Shown piece by piece: positions 52,093 to 61,542 of a stretch of DNA of 64,000 bases. The translations under genes and the position numbers were made by a program. The notes beneath the pieces are model-generated. The model made no database searches and was not told the DNA's origin. It saw only the letters and a list, made by a program, of their open reading frames with translations. This DNA comes from Cytophagales bacterium (GTDB taxonomy: Bacteria; Bacteroidota; Bacteroidia; Cytophagales; Cyclobacteriaceae): the NCBI GenBank assembly GCA_033344775.1, contig JAWPMT010000005.1, positions 62,001-126,000 on the forward strand, in the 5' to 3' direction. Within the stretch, counting starts at the first letter, position 1, and every line of letters begins with the position of its first letter.

Positions 52093-54780
52093 CTATATCT
52101 CGTACTTGAGCGAAAGAGTAAAGTACCTGGGCAAAATAAAATAGGCGTAATCGCTGACCAGGCTACTACTAAATCCATTCCTTCGGATCGCTTCCGTTCC
52201 CGTTAAATTTGTACCGCTCAAAATCCATTGCCATGGGCTGTCTTCTTTCTGAAAAGACAAACTTGCTTCCAACAATTCATAGGTATTCACCACGTCCAAT
52301 TCCCGATCCTTGTATCGGTTGATGTTGTAGTCAATATCCAATACTAAAGTTGGCAGGATCTTTATTCCCAATTCGATATTGGGATTTGCATTCACGAAGG
52401 AGTTTTCCGTAAAGTCACTTTTGTATTGACTCAATTCATGGGTGTACCCTACATCTAAAGTCAGCACTTTGAACAGCCGCGTCTCCACCGACCCTTCATA
52501 TCGTTGGGTCCAGGTGGCATTGCGGTTTTGCAAACCATCAATCACATTCCCAGTTGAATTATAGGTCTGATTCGTTCTTCCAATCACACGCCATTTCTCA
52601 AATGTTTTGGTCACACTCGCCATCATGTTGAGGAACTCATTGGCACCAGTAAGATTGATCGGCGTACTGATGCGCTGCAAGCCCTCATAGACCAGTTCCT
52701 GGCTCAAATCCTTAATGCGCCGCTGATAATTCACAAATGCAAACACATTGAGGTGGCTGAACATGCTGAAATTGGTATAACTCAAATCCAGACTATGATT
52801 CAGACTATTTTCCAAACCGGTAGCTCCTCTAAACAGGTTGTTATAATTGGAAACCCTGAGCCCTTGCGCCACTTGCTGTACATCGAAGTAGTTTACCTGC
52901 TGACGATATTGCAATCGAATGGTCTGTGCGCTGTTCAGGTCGTAGCTTGCTGTGAATCGTGGCAAAGCCGTCCAAAGTAAACTGGATTCTTCCAGCAAAT
53001 TTTGACGTTGATCTACCTCAAATCGATGGAAGTTGATACCAGGCTCCAAGACAAAATCACCCAATTTGGAACGGAAGCTGATTCCCGCATAGGTATCGAG
53101 CAAATTAAAGCGGACATCATTGTTAAAATCATCCACTTCCAAAGCGTCATTTCCTTCCTGATCCAAAGTCGTTTTTAAACGCTGATCTACGTAGCTATTG
53201 CCTACTGAAAAGTTGATGTGATTGGTTTTATTCAGGATAAAGTACCAATTCAATAAGGCTTCCTGTTGGTGACTTTTGGTCCGCCTTTGCTGATTAAAAG
53301 TGAGGGGTTCTACCGCATTGAATGGAATCAAGCGATCAAACAATAGAGCATCAGAATTGATGGACAACAAAGGATCCTGATCCGTGTAGCGATAAGAAGC
53401 TTCCAAAGAAGTAATATGTCGTTCACCCAAAGAATAGTAAGCACGCAGGTCTTGTGAAATCTCCAATGGACTCTGATCCGTTTGGGAATCAATTCGATTG
53501 ACCGTACCAAACAAATTAGAAAAACGACGGGTATCGGCATCTAGTCTTGATCCCTTAATAAATGATTGTGTACTCATATAAAAAGCTTCGTTGGGCTTGA
53601 ATACCGACTTAAATCGACCAATTCCAGACAAGTTGGTTAAATCCTCCCTGTTCTCTACAAATTCCTGATTATCCCCTTCTGTATTGATATAGGTACGATC
53701 GCTCTCTGTGACAATGCGATTACGATTACGGTTGCCGATCAGAAATCCTGAATACTGCCATTTATCCGAAGGGTGATGATCAAAATTGAAAGCACCAACT
53801 GCCGAATTGAGTCGACGCGCATTATTGGCTTGCATACCTAGCGAACCGAATTGATCGCTGGAAACCGTAAACCCACCACCAGAACGATTAGACAAACCGC
53901 TGAAGCCACCGTTAAAACGAAACATGTCTCTGGCGGTAAAGGCTTGGCGTCCTATGTTATTGGCATCTCCAATGAAATTGAGAGTGGTTTTTGGATTGAA
54001 GTAAAACAGATTCGCATGCCCCAGATATCGGTCCTCAGGTCCTATCCCTGCTTCTGCGTCTCCAAAGAGCAAGTTCTTTTTATCTTCGGACAATTGAATA
54101 TTTAAAGCCAGACGATCATCATTATTTCCTAACCCCGACATGGGGGCGACTTCATTGAAATTCCGCAGCACCTGCACTTTATCCACTGCATTCGCAGGGA
54201 TGTTTTGGGTGGCCATTTTGGTATCTCCTTCGAAGAATTCTTTTCCTTCTACAAGAACCTTTTCTACACGTTTGCCCTGGACACGTACCTCTCCGTTTTC
54301 ATCCACTTCAAAGCCGGGAATGGATTCTAACACATCTTCGAGTTTCTTTTCATCTCCTTTGGTGAAGGCGTCGGCCTTATAAATGATCGTGTCTCCGGAG
54401 ATAGTAACAGGAAATTCCTCTACGATTTCGATCGCCCCTAATTGCGTTATGGAAGCTTTCAGTAACACAGGAAAGGGATCATCGACATTTTCCAGCGCTT
54501 CTATGGTTTGTTCAAAAGGTTCGTAACCAATAAAAGTGATTTTCAACTGGTAGGATTGACCTTTTTCTAATTTGAGCAGGAAACGCCCGAGGTGGTCCGT
54601 CACTCCGAAAGAAGCAACATCTCCGGTTTCAACAGTGATTGCGTAAGCATTGGCCAATTCAACAGGAGCATCCAGGCTGTCTTTGACCAGGCCCATGAAT
54701 CGGACCGTTTCAGATTGGGAAAATGTGGGGAGACTTGCTCCCCAACAAATCAAGAGTATGACCAGGTATTTGATCCTCAT
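52093..54780 (-). CDS. Outer-membrane β-barrel receptor with CarboxypepD_reg domain
   Basis: 895 residues. Signal peptide (YLVILLICWGASLPTFSQ), then an Ig-like carboxypeptidase-regulatory domain (MGLVKDSLDAPVELANAYAIT...DHLGRFLLKLEKG), then a plug-like segment (DGTIIYKADAF-like: DTIIYKADAFTKGDEKKLEDVLESIPGFEV) and a long β-barrel ending in an aromatic strand (LPRYFTLSLKYEI). This is the TonB-receptor-related outer-membrane family of Bacteroidota that pairs with GLPGLI proteins. Uptake substrate unknown. It is downstream of the GLPGLI gene (64-base gap), probably one operon. No SusD partner was found. Confidence 0.87.
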   Translation of the reverse strand: MRIKYLVILLICWGASLPTFSQSETVRFMGLVKDSLDAPVELANAYAITVETGDVASFGVTDHLGRFLLKLEKGQSYQLKITFIGYEPFEQTIEALENVDDPFPVLLKASITQLGAIEIVEEFPVTISGDTIIYKADAFTKGDEKKLEDVLESIPGFEVDENGEVRVQGKRVEKVLVEGKEFFEGDTKMATQNIPANAVDKVQVLRNFNEVAPMSGLGNNDDRLALNIQLSEDKKNLLFGDAEAGIGPEDRYLGHANLFYFNPKTTLNFIGDANNIGRQAFTARDMFRFNGGFSGLSNRSGGGFTVSSDQFGSLGMQANNARRLNSAVGAFNFDHHPSDKWQYSGFLIGNRNRNRIVTESDRTYINTEGDNQEFVENREDLTNLSGIGRFKSVFKPNEAFYMSTQSFIKGSRLDADTRRFSNLFGTVNRIDSQTDQSPLEISQDLRAYYSLGERHITSLEASYRYTDQDPLLSINSDALLFDRLIPFNAVEPLTFNQQRRTKSHQQEALLNWYFILNKTNHINFSVGNSYVDQRLKTTLDQEGNDALEVDDFNNDVRFNLLDTYAGISFRSKLGDFVLEPGINFHRFEVDQRQNLLEESSLLWTALPRFTASYDLNSAQTIRLQYRQQVNYFDVQQVAQGLRVSNYNNLFRGATGLENSLNHSLDLSYTNFSMFSHLNVFAFVNYQRRIKDLSQELVYEGLQRISTPINLTGANEFLNMMASVTKTFEKWRVIGRTNQTYNSTGNVIDGLQNRNATWTQRYEGSVETRLFKVLTLDVGYTHELSQYKSDFTENSFVNANPNIELGIKILPTLVLDIDYNINRYKDRELDVVNTYELLEASLSFQKEDSPWQWILSGTNLTGTEAIRRNGFSSSLVSDYAYFILPRYFTLSLKYEI

Positions 54781-54844
54781 GGATAGATAGATTGAGTTTT
54801 GACTTAGTTTTTGACCTTTGAGTTCAGCGTACTGATAAGCAAGA

Positions 54845-55654
54845 CTATCCTCCTATTCGAATCATGGTTCGGTTGCCTTCTCCCTGATATTGGTTCATCA
54901 TTTCTGATAGCTTTTCTTCACGAAGCTCATCGAAATCTGTTCTTGAAATCTTCTTCCCTTTCTTCGGAATTTCTATCTCTCCGATCTCATCGGAATTCAT
55001 CACCACCTTGGTGCACAGGATAGAAAAGTTTCCATTTTTCACTTCGAGGATCAATCCAGGAAGGCCCCAGTAGGAATCTGGTCCATGGCTCACTGGAATA
55101 CTGGGGGCAAACCACGCTACCACCTGAATGGTATCGATCTTTTCGACAACTTCATTTCCATTATCAGAATCGACAGTCATTTGTCGCGTAGTGCTTTCGA
55201 AAACGGCCTTCTGACACTCGTACTGGCCAATTTGCTTGAAATCGTTCAGGATTTTCCAGTCTCGTGTCTCAGGTTCATCGACAATCAGGAATTCCTTTCC
55301 GAATAAGTCTTCGCTCTCTTTATGAACTTTGGTTTTGGTATTGCGGTAAGTGATCCCCTCACCACCTGTCATTCGGATCTGTACCCCACCGCCAGATACA
55401 GAGGTATTTTGATCCAGCTCTTCTACCCTTTTGTAAGAGGATTCATGGGTATTGAAAGTCAGGGTATATTCTCGTTGCATTTGCTGGGCGATCTGCTTTC
55501 GGATGGCCTCGGCATCTACTCCGGGCATGTCTCCGTCAAAGTCCACATTCATCGACGCAGCAGTTTTATAGGTAGCTTCTCCTTTGAATTGTGCAAAACC
55601 AGCACCATAACAAATGATGGCAAAAAGTAGCAGGGTTATTTTTCTCATGTTCAT
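54845..55654 (-). CDS. GLPGLI-family protein
   Basis: 269 residues with signal peptide (KITLLLFAIICYGAGFAQ). The family name motif is present as YWGLPGLILEVKNGNF, in a β-rich protein with AWFAPSIPVSHGPDSYWG before it. GLPGLI proteins are periplasmic or outer-membrane partners of TonB-type receptors in Bacteroidota; the biochemical role is unknown. Probable operon with the receptor. Divergent from the sensor kinase. The ATG at 55654 is chosen; another at 55648 would remove two residues. Confidence 0.92.
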   Translation of the reverse strand: MNMRKITLLLFAIICYGAGFAQFKGEATYKTAASMNVDFDGDMPGVDAEAIRKQIAQQMQREYTLTFNTHESSYKRVEELDQNTSVSGGGVQIRMTGGEGITYRNTKTKVHKESEDLFGKEFLIVDEPETRDWKILNDFKQIGQYECQKAVFESTTRQMTVDSDNGNEVVEKIDTIQVVAWFAPSIPVSHGPDSYWGLPGLILEVKNGNFSILCTKVVMNSDEIGEIEIPKKGKKISRTDFDELREEKLSEMMNQYQGEGNRTMIRIGG

Positions 55655-55751
55655 GTCTGTTTCAAATTAAGGTTTGAGTTTTCATATCAAGGTTCATCGC
55701 TGAACCACTGATGCAAATGAACGGAGGGGTATTTTCAAGGTAGGTTATCGA

Positions 55752-55805
55752 GTGTTAACGTGTGTTAACCTGCTCATCCAGTATATGCTACCCCACGTAT
55801 ATTTG
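55752..55805 (+). promoter_or_regulatory. Direct-repeat site and -7 box of the kinase operon
   Basis: GTGTTAAC occurs at 55752-55759 and 55762-55769, ten bases apart, the spacing of OmpR-family response-regulator half-sites. A -7 box TATATTTG (55798-55805) follows, four bases before the start codon at 55809. The repeats are centred about 50 bp upstream of the likely start point, as expected for an activator site. Confidence 0.6.
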
Positions 55806-55808
55806 AGC

Positions 55809-57278
55809 ATGCAAAAAGCGAGATTCAAATGGATATCCATTATTATAGCGGTCAGTATCGTGATCACGGTGCTTACTCAGGGGTATTGGAATTATCGCAA
55901 TTTCCAATTGAATGAGCAGCGTTTTCTCAATGACATGCAAGTCGCGCTGGACAATGGCGTCGAAAGCTACTATGCGAACCTGGCCAAGTTCGAGATGGTT
56001 GACATGGCACGTTTCAACAGAGATACCCTTCCCGGTGCTTTTTCCTACAATTTTTCATTTGATAATGAGAATGAGGATACCCTCATCCTAGATTACAGTA
56101 GCTTTTCAACCATTGATACGATAAAAAAGGGACATATTTTCACCTCTGTTACTGCTTCCTCGAGTGGAACCCAGGAATTTGTGCACCGTGGAAATGGGGC
56201 CGTCAATTTCAGAAGGATCATCACAAGAGATTCCATACTTGCTGATACGTTACCTACACATTTTACGGACCTGGCGTCTAAGATCGTGATTGCTTTGACC
56301 CGAGATTCGATCGATGAACAATCTTTGTTCCAACATATTTCCGATGAATTAGAGCGAAAATCGCTACCTCAGCAAGTCAAATTACTACACCTGGAGTCTT
56401 GTTGTCCTGATCTTAAACGACCTCTAAAAACTGCTAACATACTACTTGCTAATCCGGCATTCTTACCTCCAGGTATCGTTCTTGAAATGGGTTTTGGCAA
56501 CTATACCTGGAAGATCCTTCAGATGGGACTGGTCAGTATGTTGCTTTCCATTGCGATGGCCGCCATGATCATTTGGGGACTACTCTATCTGTATAATGTG
56601 ATCAAAAACCAACGACAGTTGGCGGAGCTAAAAAATGACCTGATTAATAACCTGACCCACGAATTTAAAACGCCAATAGCCACCATATCCACTGCCCTTG
56701 AAGGTATCGATAAATTCAATGAGACCAATGATCTGGAAAAGACCCGGAAATACATTGGCATTGGACAAGATCAGTTGAAGAAACTGGATCAGATGGTAGA
56801 AAAGCTACTCGAAACGGCGACACTGGAAAAGGATGAGATCATCCTGAACAAGGAAAGTGTGGACTTATCTGCATTGCTTCAAAAAATGCTCGATAAATAC
56901 GAGATGACTGGAGACAAGCACTTTGAGGCGGATATTGCTAAGGAAGTAATCACACGAGTAGACCGAGTTCATATCGACAATGCGATTTCCAATCTGATCG
57001 ACAATGCCGTGAAATATGGAGGAGACTCCATTCAGGTGAAGCTGAAAGCTAGTCAGCATCTAGAATTAGAGGTTTCTGATAATGGCCCAGGTATCGAAAA
57101 GCGTCATCAGGACAAGATCTTTGAGAAGTTCTATCGTATTCCGAAAGGTGATCAACACGATGTGAAAGGCTACGGAATCGGTTTGTACTATACACAAAAG
57201 ATCATTGAAAAGCACGGGGGTCAGATCTCTTTGAATTCAAAACCGGGAAAGACAACTTTTAAAATCACCTTGCCATGA
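55809..57278 (+). CDS. Sensor histidine kinase
   Basis: 489 residues from the ATG at 55809. One transmembrane helix near the N-terminus (ISIIIAVSIVITVLTQGYW), a periplasmic sensor region of about 210 residues, a second helix (LVSMLLSIAMAAMIIWGLLYLY), then the kinase core: H284 in NLTHEFKTPIATI, N-box NAISNLIDNAVKYG, and ATP-lid motifs DNGPGI and GYGIGLYY. The sensor part has a Cys pair in LESCCPDLKRP. No PAS or HAMP domain was recognised. Followed by the response regulator with a four-base overlap. Signal unknown, probably receptor-related. Confidence 0.92.
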   Translation: MQKARFKWISIIIAVSIVITVLTQGYWNYRNFQLNEQRFLNDMQVALDNGVESYYANLAKFEMVDMARFNRDTLPGAFSYNFSFDNENEDTLILDYSSFSTIDTIKKGHIFTSVTASSSGTQEFVHRGNGAVNFRRIITRDSILADTLPTHFTDLASKIVIALTRDSIDEQSLFQHISDELERKSLPQQVKLLHLESCCPDLKRPLKTANILLANPAFLPPGIVLEMGFGNYTWKILQMGLVSMLLSIAMAAMIIWGLLYLYNVIKNQRQLAELKNDLINNLTHEFKTPIATISTALEGIDKFNETNDLEKTRKYIGIGQDQLKKLDQMVEKLLETATLEKDEIILNKESVDLSALLQKMLDKYEMTGDKHFEADIAKEVITRVDRVHIDNAISNLIDNAVKYGGDSIQVKLKASQHLELEVSDNGPGIEKRHQDKIFEKFYRIPKGDQHDVKGYGIGLYYTQKIIEKHGGQISLNSKPGKTTFKITLP

Positions 57279-57949
57279 GTACCAAGATCCTGTTAGCGGA
57301 AGACGAAGCGGCACTGGGCATGATTGTGAAAGAAAGCCTGGAGTCCCGCGGGTTCTCTGTACAGTGGTGTGAGGACGGGGAAGCCGCCTGGCAAGCCTAT
57401 CAGGATCAACCACCGCATGTATTGGTACTGGACGTTATGATGCCGGCCAGAGACGGATTTTCCCTGGCAAGAATGATCCGTAAAAAAGACAAGAAAACAC
57501 CGATCCTTTTCCTTACCGCCAAGTCCCAGACCCAAGACGTAGTGGAAGGTTTTGATCTGGGTGGAAATGACTACCTAAAGAAGCCCTTCAGCATGGAAGA
57601 GCTGATTGTACGGATCAAAGAATTGGCCCAACGCGCAGACAGACGAATGGCTTTCGAAACACAAGAGATCGGTCAGTATACCTTCAATTACCCTAAACAA
57701 AGTCTGTCCTTCAACGGCGAAGAACAGCCCCTCACCCACCGTGAAGCTGAAGTACTACAGCGCCTGGCCAGCAAACCCAACGAGCTCTTTGATCGAGCGA
57801 TCATGCTGGAAGAAGTCTGGGGGACCGAAGACTTTTTCAACGCCCGTAGCATGGACGTCTTCATCACCAAACTCAGAAAGAAGCTTGCGCAAGACCCCAA
57901 TGTCCAGATCGTGAATGTGCGGGGATATGGGTATAAGTTGATTTGTTGA
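57275..57949 (+). CDS. OmpR-family response regulator
   Basis: 224 residues: receiver domain with phospho-acceptor D53 in VLVLDVMMPARDG, acidic D10 in LLAEDEAA, T81 and a Lys of LKKPFS; C-terminal winged helix with PLTHREAEVLQRLASKPNELFDR and SMDVFITKLRKKLAQDPNVQI. Cognate partner of the kinase (ATGA overlap). Likely controls the GLPGLI/receptor genes divergently and its own operon through the GTGTTAAC direct repeat. All core residues are intact. Confidence 0.94.
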   Translation: MSTKILLAEDEAALGMIVKESLESRGFSVQWCEDGEAAWQAYQDQPPHVLVLDVMMPARDGFSLARMIRKKDKKTPILFLTAKSQTQDVVEGFDLGGNDYLKKPFSMEELIVRIKELAQRADRRMAFETQEIGQYTFNYPKQSLSFNGEEQPLTHREAEVLQRLASKPNELFDRAIMLEEVWGTEDFFNARSMDVFITKLRKKLAQDPNVQIVNVRGYGYKLIC

Positions 57950-58342
57950 ATTCATCTTAGATCGTCATGCCGGTTTTTATTGACATAAATTCCGTAGCAT
58001 GTCAATAAAATACCGGTATCTCTTTCGACGATCTTAACACTTTCTATTATTACAAAACACTTCTATTAATTGTCATACTCCGAGAACCTATCTATGACAG
58101 ATCGAAGATTTTTCAGTGAATTAGGGATAAAGCACGGAAAAGAGATACCGGACATTTTTCGGTTTCCTTCGGATTTTAAACCGAAAAATTCCGGCATGAC
58201 GTGCATATTTTAGTCCTGTCATTTCTGTTTATATTTTGGGAAACCGAATATTGGCACCACAGACTGACAAATGTCATAAACCGTCCACGTCACAAAACCC
58301 CGGATGATGTTTGACGCTACTCCATCCTTCCCTTTCTTTGCA
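57950..58342. other. Non-coding gap filled mostly by a palindromic element
   Basis: The composite palindrome at 57963-58201 occupies most of it. After that, TGACA/TGTCA arms at 58265-58276 form a short inverted repeat, and the remaining bases are the probable promoter of the next gene. No ORF of note. Confidence 0.6.
57963..58201. repeat. Composite palindromic (REP-like) element 2
   Basis: Outer inverted repeat CGTCATGCCGG (57963-57973)/CCGGCATGACG (58191-58201), perfect over 11 bp. Inner inverted repeat CCGGTATCTCT (58013-58023)/AGAGATACCGG (58141-58151), also perfect. Each half encloses a long hairpin: left arms 57970-57986 and 57999-58016; right arms near 58148-58165 and 58178-58194. The centre has a 7-bp stem TGTCATA/TATGACA (58071-58099). 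The ends match element 1 at 7615. It looks like a paired REP/MITE-type unit. Confidence 0.85.
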
Positions 58343-58729
58343 ATGATGCCATTTTTTAAGCATTTCGCGATCAGCTTGCTCATCCTTAGCACCATCGGAA
58401 GTACACTTACTGTGCCTTTGGTCTATCTCGATTTTGAGATGCGAAGAGATTTCATTGCAGAAGTGCTATGCATCAATCGAGACAAGCCCATTACTACCTG
58501 CGGAGGGGTTTGTTATCTGGAACTGAACCTGGAGCGGTCTCAACCGAATTCAGATGCGATTCCCTCATCCTTTACGAGTCTGATGAGTTTTTATTTTCAG
58601 GAAATTGAATCCACCAAACTATCCTTACCCGTCTCCTTAATGTGCCAAAACTTATTCCTTCGAACAACAGAAGGAACCCCGAATAAAATTTCGATTGCTG
58701 TTTTTCAGCCACCACCTGTTCTGGTCTGA
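58343..58729 (+). CDS. Small membrane protein with CxxxC motif
   Basis: About 129 residues from the ATG at 58343 (another at 58346). One N-terminal transmembrane helix (HFAISLLILSTIGSTLTVPLVYL), then a soluble part with CINRDKPITTCGGVCYLELNL, whose CGGVCY resembles a recurring CxGxCY motif in small Bacteroidota proteins near metal-uptake genes, often copper-linked. This is pattern memory, not proof. It is 56 bases upstream of the Met-rich outer-membrane gene, so the two are probably co-transcribed. Confidence 0.65.
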   Translation: MMPFFKHFAISLLILSTIGSTLTVPLVYLDFEMRRDFIAEVLCINRDKPITTCGGVCYLELNLERSQPNSDAIPSSFTSLMSFYFQEIESTKLSLPVSLMCQNLFLRTTEGTPNKISIAVFQPPPVLV

Positions 58730-58785
58730 TCTCTACCTTGGGTCTTGCACCCTTCTTATTTATTAATCAATAACCAGAACTAAAC

Positions 58786-59838
58786 ATGAAACTTATTTTT
58801 CGATGCCTGGCGGTGATCGCTGGCGCGCTATTATCAACTATTGTCTATGCTCAAGGCCGACCTGACAGTCATGCTCCTATTGGTGTAATGGGCGATCATA
58901 CCCACGCCAAAGGAGAATTTATGGTCTCTTATCGCTACATGCGCATGACCATGAAAGACAACCTCACTGATGCGGATGATATTTCTCCTGTCGAGATTGT
59001 CACGACTATTCCAAACCGGTTTTTCGGCCTGGATGGTCAACCACCAACATTACGAGTAGTACCGACGGAAATGACAATGGACATGCACATGCTCGGTGTG
59101 ATGTATGCCTCCTCCGATCGACTGACTTTGATGGGTATGGTTAACATATTATCCTTCGGCATGGATCATACGACCTATCAGGGTGGTATGGGCACCAATG
59201 TATTGGGAGGGTTTACTACTGAATCCTCCGGATTAGGTGATATCAGTATTGGAGGCCTATTTAAAATCAATGATTATTTCCAGGCCAATCTTGGCATAAG
59301 CATCCCAACCGGATCAATCGAAGAGCAAGATCAGATCCTTACACCTATGAACATGGAACCTACGGTGAGATTGCCATACCCTATGCAACTGGGATCAGGC
59401 ACCTGGGATCTGTTACCCGGAGTGGTCTACTTCCAGAAGGCTGAAAGTGTAAGTTGGGGTGCTCAGGTCCGTGGTACTGTTCGATTGGGTGAAAATGACA
59501 ATGAATTCTCGTATGGCAACAAAGTGATGACCACTGCGTGGGGAGCCTATCGCCTTGCTTCCTGGCTAAGTTCTTCCTTACGTTTTGGGTTTAGCGCCAT
59601 CAATGGCATCGACGGGATAGACCCGGAGATCGTCGCACCCGTTCAAACGGCCAATCCTGATTTTCAAGGAGGTCATATATTGGATGGACATCTTGGGGTC
59701 AATTTGATCGGCCAGAGTGGTTTCCTGAAAGGTCAGCGAATATCTGCTGAATTCGGTATTCCCTTTTGGCAGTCATTGCATGGACCTCAATTACAAACCA
59801 CGAGTGTGTTGACACTGGGTTGGCAGTATGCATTTTAA
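58786..59838 (+). CDS. Outer-membrane transporter-like protein, Met/His-rich
   Basis: 350 residues with signal peptide (LAVIAGALLSTIVYAQ). The mature start reads DSHAPIGVMGDHTHAKGEFMVSYRYMRMTM, and methionine clusters recur (VPTEMTMDMHMLGVMYA, GMVNILSFGMDHTT, TPMNMEPTVRLPYPMQLG). It ends with an aromatic β-strand (TLGWQYAF), as expected for an outer-membrane β-barrel of the 'MetA-pathway/transporter' type. Met/His-rich members are often found in copper loci, so copper export or binding is a reasonable guess. Likely operon with the preceding small protein. Confidence 0.75.
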   Translation: MKLIFRCLAVIAGALLSTIVYAQGRPDSHAPIGVMGDHTHAKGEFMVSYRYMRMTMKDNLTDADDISPVEIVTTIPNRFFGLDGQPPTLRVVPTEMTMDMHMLGVMYASSDRLTLMGMVNILSFGMDHTTYQGGMGTNVLGGFTTESSGLGDISIGGLFKINDYFQANLGISIPTGSIEEQDQILTPMNMEPTVRLPYPMQLGSGTWDLLPGVVYFQKAESVSWGAQVRGTVRLGENDNEFSYGNKVMTTAWGAYRLASWLSSSLRFGFSAINGIDGIDPEIVAPVQTANPDFQGGHILDGHLGVNLIGQSGFLKGQRISAEFGIPFWQSLHGPQLQTTSVLTLGWQYAF

Positions 59839-59988
59839 GAACTTTGAGCATTGACTGAATAGCGGAGTAACTAGCATGTGAAATATCTTATCTAGTGCTC
59901 CGCTTCATCCTCGTTTTTAGTCGATCAATGCTCTATATTCCACAAACAAGAAGAGTTCATGTAGATTACGGAATTGTTCAGTCACGCT

Positions 59989-61542
59989 ATGAGAAAATTC
60001 CTGCTTTCTTTATTCATCTTCTTCTGTACTTGCCAGGCCTTTGCCCAAAGTTCTCAACCCAACATCCTACTCATCATTGCCGATGACCTGGGTACTGATG
60101 TATTGAATGGGTATGACGTGCCTGGAAATAAGCCGGTGACTCCTCATCTGGATTCGTTACGTGAGAGTGGGATCAATTTCACGAACTGCTGGGCTTCACC
60201 GCAGTGTACACCCACGCGAGCGGTGATCATAAGTGGGAAATTTGGCATCAAAACAGGTGTCATGGACCCACCCGGACCACTGGACATTGAGCACACCTCG
60301 ATTTTCAATCGCGTGAAAGCGAATCCAAATATTGACTATAACATGGCCGTCATCGGCAAATGGCATCTCGCTGGGGCCGGTAACAACCTCGACCAACCTG
60401 CTGAGCATGGTGTTGATCATTATGAAGGGTTATTCAGTTCCGGTGTAGAAGACTACTATAACTGGGAGAAAGTGACGAATGGAGTAACGGAAACCATCAC
60501 CGAATACACCACTAGTCATCTCACTGATGCTGCCATGGACTGGATTGGTGGGCAAGAAGCACCTTGGTTCTTATGGTTAGCCCATGCTGCGCCACACAGT
60601 CCCCTCCAAACACCCCCGGAAGGTTTATATAGCACTGATCCTCAAAATAACAGAACTACTTACTACGCCATGATTGAAGCCATGGACCATGAAATAGGAC
60701 GATTGCTTGACAGCATGGAACCTGCTGTTCGTGAAAACACGGTGATCTTCTTCATTGGTGATAATGGGACACCTACCAGCACCAGCCCCTACTTCCCAAG
60801 AGGTCATGGAAAAAGCTCCATTTATGAAGGAGGCGTAAGGGTTCCTTTCTTTGCCACTGGGAAAGGCATCTCAAGAATCAATGTGAACGACGAAGTACTC
60901 GTACAAGCGACCGATTTGCATTCCACCATACTGAATTTGATGGGAATGGATTTCGAAGATGGCATCAATAACAGCCTGAATTTGACACCCCTTTTTACCG
61001 AGGAAAGATCAGTCTCCAGAACGATCAATTACACCGACTATGACAATGATGGGCTGCTGCAGTGGGCCACTCGAACCGATCGATACAAGTTGATAGAAGA
61101 TGAAAATGGCAATCAGGAGTTTTACGATGTAATTGATGATCTGCTGGAAGAAAATAATCTCATCGACAATTTAACAGCCGATCAGCAAGCCATAAAAGAA
61201 TTGTTAGCAACAGAAGCACAAATCATCAGAACCGGGTGGTCATGTAATGACGGCATTTTGAATGGGGATGAATCCAGTATTGATGATTGTAGCGAAGAAG
61301 TATTATCTGTCCAATCCATGCCTGAGCTTGCTGTTTGGCCTAATCCTTCAAAGGGCACTGTTCAAATATCCTTGCCAACCAATGAAGATGCCATCTTAAG
61401 TGTTTACTCCGCCAGTGGAAAAAGACTGTTCAAACATTCTATACGAAAGGACTATCATCTGGAATATTTACCTGCAGGTGTTTTTCTAATTCAGGTGCAA
61501 TCAAAACATGGAACAACAAGCAGACAAGTGATTGTCAGGTGA
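59989..61542 (+). CDS. Secreted sulfatase with T9SS sorting domain
   Basis: 517 residues from the ATG at 59989. Signal peptide (FLLSLFIFFCTCQAFAQ), then a type I sulfatase domain: metal-site ADDLG, the formylglycine motif C73-T-P-T-R in SPQCTPTRAVI, IGKWHLAG, IFFIGDNG and GGVRVPF. The C-terminus (VWPNPSKGTVQISL ... SSRQVIVR-like) is a Por secretion-system sorting domain, so it is exported by T9SS. It should desulfate polysaccharides such as algal or host glycans after maturation of C73 by a formylglycine-generating enzyme encoded elsewhere. No polysaccharide-utilisation genes are adjacent. Confidence 0.92.
   Translation: MRKFLLSLFIFFCTCQAFAQSSQPNILLIIADDLGTDVLNGYDVPGNKPVTPHLDSLRESGINFTNCWASPQCTPTRAVIISGKFGIKTGVMDPPGPLDIEHTSIFNRVKANPNIDYNMAVIGKWHLAGAGNNLDQPAEHGVDHYEGLFSSGVEDYYNWEKVTNGVTETITEYTTSHLTDAAMDWIGGQEAPWFLWLAHAAPHSPLQTPPEGLYSTDPQNNRTTYYAMIEAMDHEIGRLLDSMEPAVRENTVIFFIGDNGTPTSTSPYFPRGHGKSSIYEGGVRVPFFATGKGISRINVNDEVLVQATDLHSTILNLMGMDFEDGINNSLNLTPLFTEERSVSRTINYTDYDNDGLLQWATRTDRYKLIEDENGNQEFYDVIDDLLEENNLIDNLTADQQAIKELLATEAQIIRTGWSCNDGILNGDESSIDDCSEEVLSVQSMPELAVWPNPSKGTVQISLPTNEDAILSVYSASGKRLFKHSIRKDYHLEYLPAGVFLIQVQSKHGTTSRQVIVR

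Noticed and set aside
52093-54780. SusC-type receptor of a polysaccharide-utilisation locus
   Set aside because: No SusD partner or glycan enzymes; the GLPGLI neighbour points to another receptor class.
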